This document shows, piece after piece, positions 61,281 to 64,000 of a stretch of 64,000 nt of DNA. This DNA comes from Paenirhodobacter ferrireducens. Its GTDB lineage: Bacteria > Pseudomonadota > Alphaproteobacteria > Rhodobacterales > Rhodobacteraceae. The stretch covers positions 186,001 through 250,000 of the forward strand of contig NZ_SAVB01000001.1 of NCBI RefSeq assembly GCF_004022265.1, written 5' to 3'. Below the pieces are notes generated by a model. It made no database searches, was not told the DNA's origin, and saw only the letters and a program-made list of their open reading frames with translations. Each line of letters opens with the position of its first letter. The stretch's first letter is position 1. The position numbers and the translations under genes are program-made.

Positions 61281-62336
61281 ATGGTCCCGCTCGAGAAACT
61301 TGCCCAGATCACGCAGCGCTTCGACTTTGTCGGGGCGAAGCTGAACGTCGCCACCGCGCCTGCCGAGATCGCTGCGCTGTCGCGCGAATATTCCGAGCTG
61401 CGCCCGGTGGTCGAGGAAATCGCCGCCTATCGCCAGGCGCTCGAGGACGTGACCGAGGCCGAAGGCTGGCTTGCCGACCCCGAGATGAAGGCGCTGGCCG
61501 AGGAGGAGCTGCCGCGGCTGCGCGCCCGCATCCCCGAGATGGAGCAGGCACTGCGTCTGGCGCTGCTGCCGAAGGACGCGGCCGATGCCCGCCCGGCGAT
61601 CCTCGAGATCCGCCCGGGCACCGGTGGCGACGAGGCGGCGCTGTTCGCGGGCGACCTTCTGCGCATGTATCAGCGCTATGCCGAGACGAAGGGCTGGCGC
61701 TTTGAGCTGATGGAGCTGACCCCCTCCGAGCTTGGCGGGGTCAAGGAAGCCACGGCGCGGATCGAGGGCGAGGGGGTCTTTGCCCGGATGAAATACGAAA
61801 GTGGCGTGCACCGGGTGCAGCGCGTGCCCGAGACCGAGGCGGGCGGGCGCATCCACACCTCGGCCGCGACCGTCGCCGTGCTGCCCGAGGCCGAGGAGGT
61901 CGACATCGACATTCCGGCGGGCGACATCCGCATCGACACGATGCGCAGCTCGGGCGCGGGCGGGCAGCATGTGAACACCACCGACTCGGCGGTGCGCATC
62001 ACCCACCTGCCCACCGGCATCGTCGTCACGTCGTCGGAGAAGTCACAGCACCAGAACCGCGCCAATGCGATGGCGGTGCTGCGCGCGCGGCTTTACGAGA
62101 TGGAGCGCGAGCGGCTGGCCTCTGAACGTTCGGCCGACCGGCGCGCGCAGGTCGGCTCGGGCGACCGGTCGGAGCGTATCCGCACCTACAACTTCCCGCA
62201 GGGGCGGATGACCGATCACCGCATCAACCTGACGCTCTATTCCCTGACGCAGATCCTGAACGGCGATCTCGACACGGTGATCGACGCGCTGATTGCCGAC
62301 GATCAGGCGGCGCGGCTGGCGGAGATGGAGGGATGA
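61281..62336 (+). CDS. prfA: peptide chain release factor 1
   Basis: A 351-residue RF-1. The GGQ motif is in [20 protein letters not shown]; the stop-codon-recognition region is [18 protein letters not shown]. The RF-1 tripeptide (PxT) cannot be read with confidence, but the tail [20 protein letters not shown] is RF-1 type. ATG 61281 has a weak ribosome site. Overlaps prmC by 4 bp. Confidence 0.95.
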   Translation: MVPLEKLAQITQRFDFVGAKLNVATAPAEIAALSREYSELRPVVEEIAAYRQALEDVTEAEGWLADPEMKALAEEELPRLRARIPEMEQALRLALLPKDAADARPAILEIRPGTGGDEAALFAGDLLRMYQRYAETKGWRFELMELTPSELGGVKEATARIEGEGVFARMKYESGVHRVQRVPETEAGGRIHTSAATVAVLPEAEEVDIDIPAGDIRIDTMRSSGAGGQHVNTTDSAVRITHLPTGIVVTSSEKSQHQNRANAMAVLRARLYEMERERLASERSADRRAQVGSGDRSERIRTYNFPQGRMTDHRINLTLYSLTQILNGDLDTVIDALIADDQAARLAEMEG

Positions 62337-63190
62337 GGGCGCAGGAGTCCCTCGTGCTTGGCACCCGGGCGCTCAATGCCGCCGGGATCGACGGCGCGGC
62401 GGGCGATGCGCGCCGGCTGATGGCGCATGCGCTTGGCGTCGCGCCCGAGCGGCTGACGATGGCCTTGGGCGACGAGATCACTGCCGATCAGCAGGCGGCC
62501 TTCGATGCGGCGCTTGCCGCGCGCGCGGCGCATCAGCCGGTCGCACAGATCACCGGCCGGCGCCGGTTCTGGCGGCACGAATTCCGCGTCACCCGCGACA
62601 CGCTCGACCCGCGCCCCGAGACCGAGCTGCTGGTCGCCGCGGCGCTCGAGGAGCCCTTCGCGCGGGTGATCGACCTTGGCACCGGCACCGGCTGCATTCT
62701 GCTCAGCCTGCTGGCGGACATGCCCTTCGCCACCGGCACCGGCACCGATCTTTCCGAGGCAGCACTTGCGGTTGCGGGCGAGAATGCCGCGGCGCTCGGG
62801 TTGACCTCCCGTCTGCGCCTGATCCCCTCGGACTGGTTTGCGCAGGTGGATGGTGTCTTCGACCTGATCGTCTCGAACCCGCCCTATATCGCCGAGGCGG
62901 AGATGGCGGGCCTTGCCCCCGAGGTGCGCGACTGGGAACCCCACGGCGCGCTGACCCCGGGCGGCGACGGGCTTGACGCCTATCGCGCGCTGGCGCGTGG
63001 CGCCGGGGCGCGGTTGCTGCCGGGCGGGCGGGTGCTGTTCGAGATCGGCCCGACGCAGGGCGCCGCGGTCTCGGAGCTGCTCGCCGCGCAGGGCTTCGAA
63101 CGGATCGAGATCCGCCGTGACCTCGATGGCCGTGACCGCGTGGTGATCGGCCGCAAGCCGGCGCAAGAGGGCGGCTGCGGCTGCGCCTGA
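62333..63190 (+). CDS. prmC: release factor glutamine methyltransferase
   Basis: A 285-residue SAM-dependent enzyme that methylates the Gln of the RF GGQ motif. Motif I is [16 protein letters not shown]; the catalytic NPPY is in [35 protein letters not shown] is the family segment. It starts in the prfA stop (ATGA), so enzyme and substrate are coupled. A Cys-rich end GGCGCA is unusual. Confidence 0.95.
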   Translation: MRAQESLVLGTRALNAAGIDGAAGDARRLMAHALGVAPERLTMALGDEITADQQAAFDAALAARAAHQPVAQITGRRRFWRHEFRVTRDTLDPRPETELLVAAALEEPFARVIDLGTGTGCILLSLLADMPFATGTGTDLSEAALAVAGENAAALGLTSRLRLIPSDWFAQVDGVFDLIVSNPPYIAEAEMAGLAPEVRDWEPHGALTPGGDGLDAYRALARGAGARLLPGGRVLFEIGPTQGAAVSELLAAQGFERIEIRRDLDGRDRVVIGRKPAQEGGCGCA

Positions 63191-63447
63191 GGTCGGTTTC
63201 GGCGCTTTTCCTGCGCGAAACGGCGCCGTTCCGCAATTTCCGGCTTGCACGGGCGCGCATGAAGTGCTTAGTCATTCCCGTGCGGGATGGAAATTCGATC
63301 CCCTGCACGGCTCAGCTCTCCACTGCGGGTCAGACGGTTCACGGGCATCGCCCGGGCAGACCGGCCGCACCCCTGGCGGGCCCGATCCTGCAATCCGATC
63401 GCGGCCCGGACTTCAGCGCCCCCGAGGGGCTCAACAGACGAAGGCCC

Positions 63448-64000
63448 ATGAGATCTTCCAAATCCCGTTCGCGCAACAAGTCGAACCGTCAGCGCTCGAT
63501 CGGCAACATCATCAATCGGGTGTTCGACAGCTCCGGCCCCGAGGGCAAGGTGCGCGGCACGCCGCAGCAGATCATCGAAAAGTATCTCGCGCTGGCGCGG
63601 GATGCGCAGCTTGGCAATGACCGTGTTGCCGAGCAGAACTTCTTGCAGCACGCCGAGCATTACACCCGCATGCTCGGCGAGGCGCAGCGCGAAATGGCGC
63701 GCGAGCAGGAGGAGCGGCAACGCTCCTTCCCGCAGCAGGGCGGCAATGGTGGCCAGAACAATGGTCAGCCCGGAGGCCAGAGCGGCAACCGCGAGCGGGC
63801 GGAACGCCCCGAGCGCGAGCCGCGGTCCGAGGAAGGCGCGGCGATGCCCGAGGCCTTTGCGACCGAGGATGACGGCCCGGGCCTCGTCGTGACGCCCGAG
63901 ATGCAGGCCGAAGCCGCCCCGGCGCCGGCCGCACCGGCCCTGCCGGTCGCGGAAACCGCCGAAGCGGGCGCGGAACCCGCGCCGAAGAAGTCGTCGCGCA
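63448..64000 (+). CDS. DUF4167 protein (5' part)
   Basis: The first 184 codons lie in the window. N-terminus: RSSKSRSRNKSNRQRSIGNI then INRVFDSSGPEGKVRGTPQQ and IIEKYLALARDAQLGNDRVA, matching DUF4167. From about residue 95 it is a low-complexity region rich in Gln, Gly, Asn, then acidic/Pro-Ala, as is typical. Likely RNA- or nucleic-acid-binding; function unknown. The 257-bp gap after prmC shows no other gene to me. Confidence 0.85.
   Translation, partial: MRSSKSRSRNKSNRQRSIGNIINRVFDSSGPEGKVRGTPQQIIEKYLALARDAQLGNDRVAEQNFLQHAEHYTRMLGEAQREMAREQEERQRSFPQQGGNGGQNNGQPGGQSGNRERAERPEREPRSEEGAAMPEAFATEDDGPGLVVTPEMQAEAAPAPAAPALPVAETAEAGAEPAPKKSSR

Noticed and set aside
63191-63447. A promoter (TTGCAC ... 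TAGTCA) or sRNA before the DUF4167 gene
   Set aside because: Spacing of 18 and a weak -10 are not convincing, and no terminator was found.

Overview
The window is GC-rich, densely coding chromosomal DNA with strong GC bias at third codon positions. Gene content and order point to the alphaproteobacterial family Rhodobacteraceae/Paracoccaceae (Rhodobacter-like). Signs include the prfA-prmC-DUF4167 order, the purF-cvpA-radA order, the DUF2849-cysI-cysH-DUF934 sulfur cluster, small families typical of this group (DUF6314, DUF3445, DUF1127), and one textbook FNR-type site. I see no rRNA, tRNA, CRISPR array, insertion sequence or prophage.

Layout. 1-3981: valine catabolism (a hydrolase fragment, isobutyryl-CoA dehydrogenase, mmsA) with a divergent LysR regulator. 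4057-8256: CBS protein, coaD, marC, then two GAPDH genes with a 47-residue membrane protein between them. 8520-16209: orphan fliG, purB, DUF6314, heme-type DUF3445, mprF, a TM2 protein and a CAP-domain lipoprotein. 16366-25839: aconitase, DUF1223 protein, a lipid A-type acyltransferase, an EamA exporter, transketolase, then a coiled-coil/zapA/mliC-like operon. 25992-32804: purF, cvpA, radA, a paraquat-inducible A-like protein, mlaF, mlaE and alr, all on the minus strand. 32894-38164: an arsenic island. Its left arm is an ArsR-ArsC fusion, a GAPDH and ArsJ; its right arm, divergent, is arsR, an ArsP-like permease, a CxxC thioredoxin-fold protein and a rhodanese-like protein. 38234-43046: dnaB, pyrE, pyrC and small proteins. 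43080-50979: a glycosyltransferase cluster of unknown product. 51026-51197: an FNR-box-driven candidate small RNA. 51217-53430: L,D-transpeptidase, infC and an alanine-rich repeat protein. 53565-58197: assimilatory sulfate/sulfite reduction with a divergent Lrp-type regulator. 58334-64000: tpiA, an A-type Fe-S protein, an old yellow enzyme, a SufT-like protein, prfA, prmC and the start of a DUF4167 gene.

How the parts work together. GAPDH is present three times: two tandem central-metabolism copies that differ at the NAD-selecting residue, and one arsenic copy that with ArsJ would make and export 1-arseno-3-phosphoglycerate. The sulfur operon carries APS to sulfide, with a ferredoxin-NADP reductase nearby as a possible electron donor. 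The glycosyltransferase cluster has three related GT2-type enzymes, a DXD transferase, and two related alpha/beta-hydrolase-like proteins, one without the nucleophile serine.

The most novel-looking element is the intergenic region 51026-51197. A perfect TTGAT-N4-ATCAA site is centred exactly 41.5 bp before a predicted start that also has a -10-like hexamer. The predicted RNA of about 124 nt folds into three stem-loops ending in a strong terminator, and each stem-loop shows the same CUCCCU (anti-Shine-Dalgarno-like) motif in unpaired sequence. No coding frame explains it.
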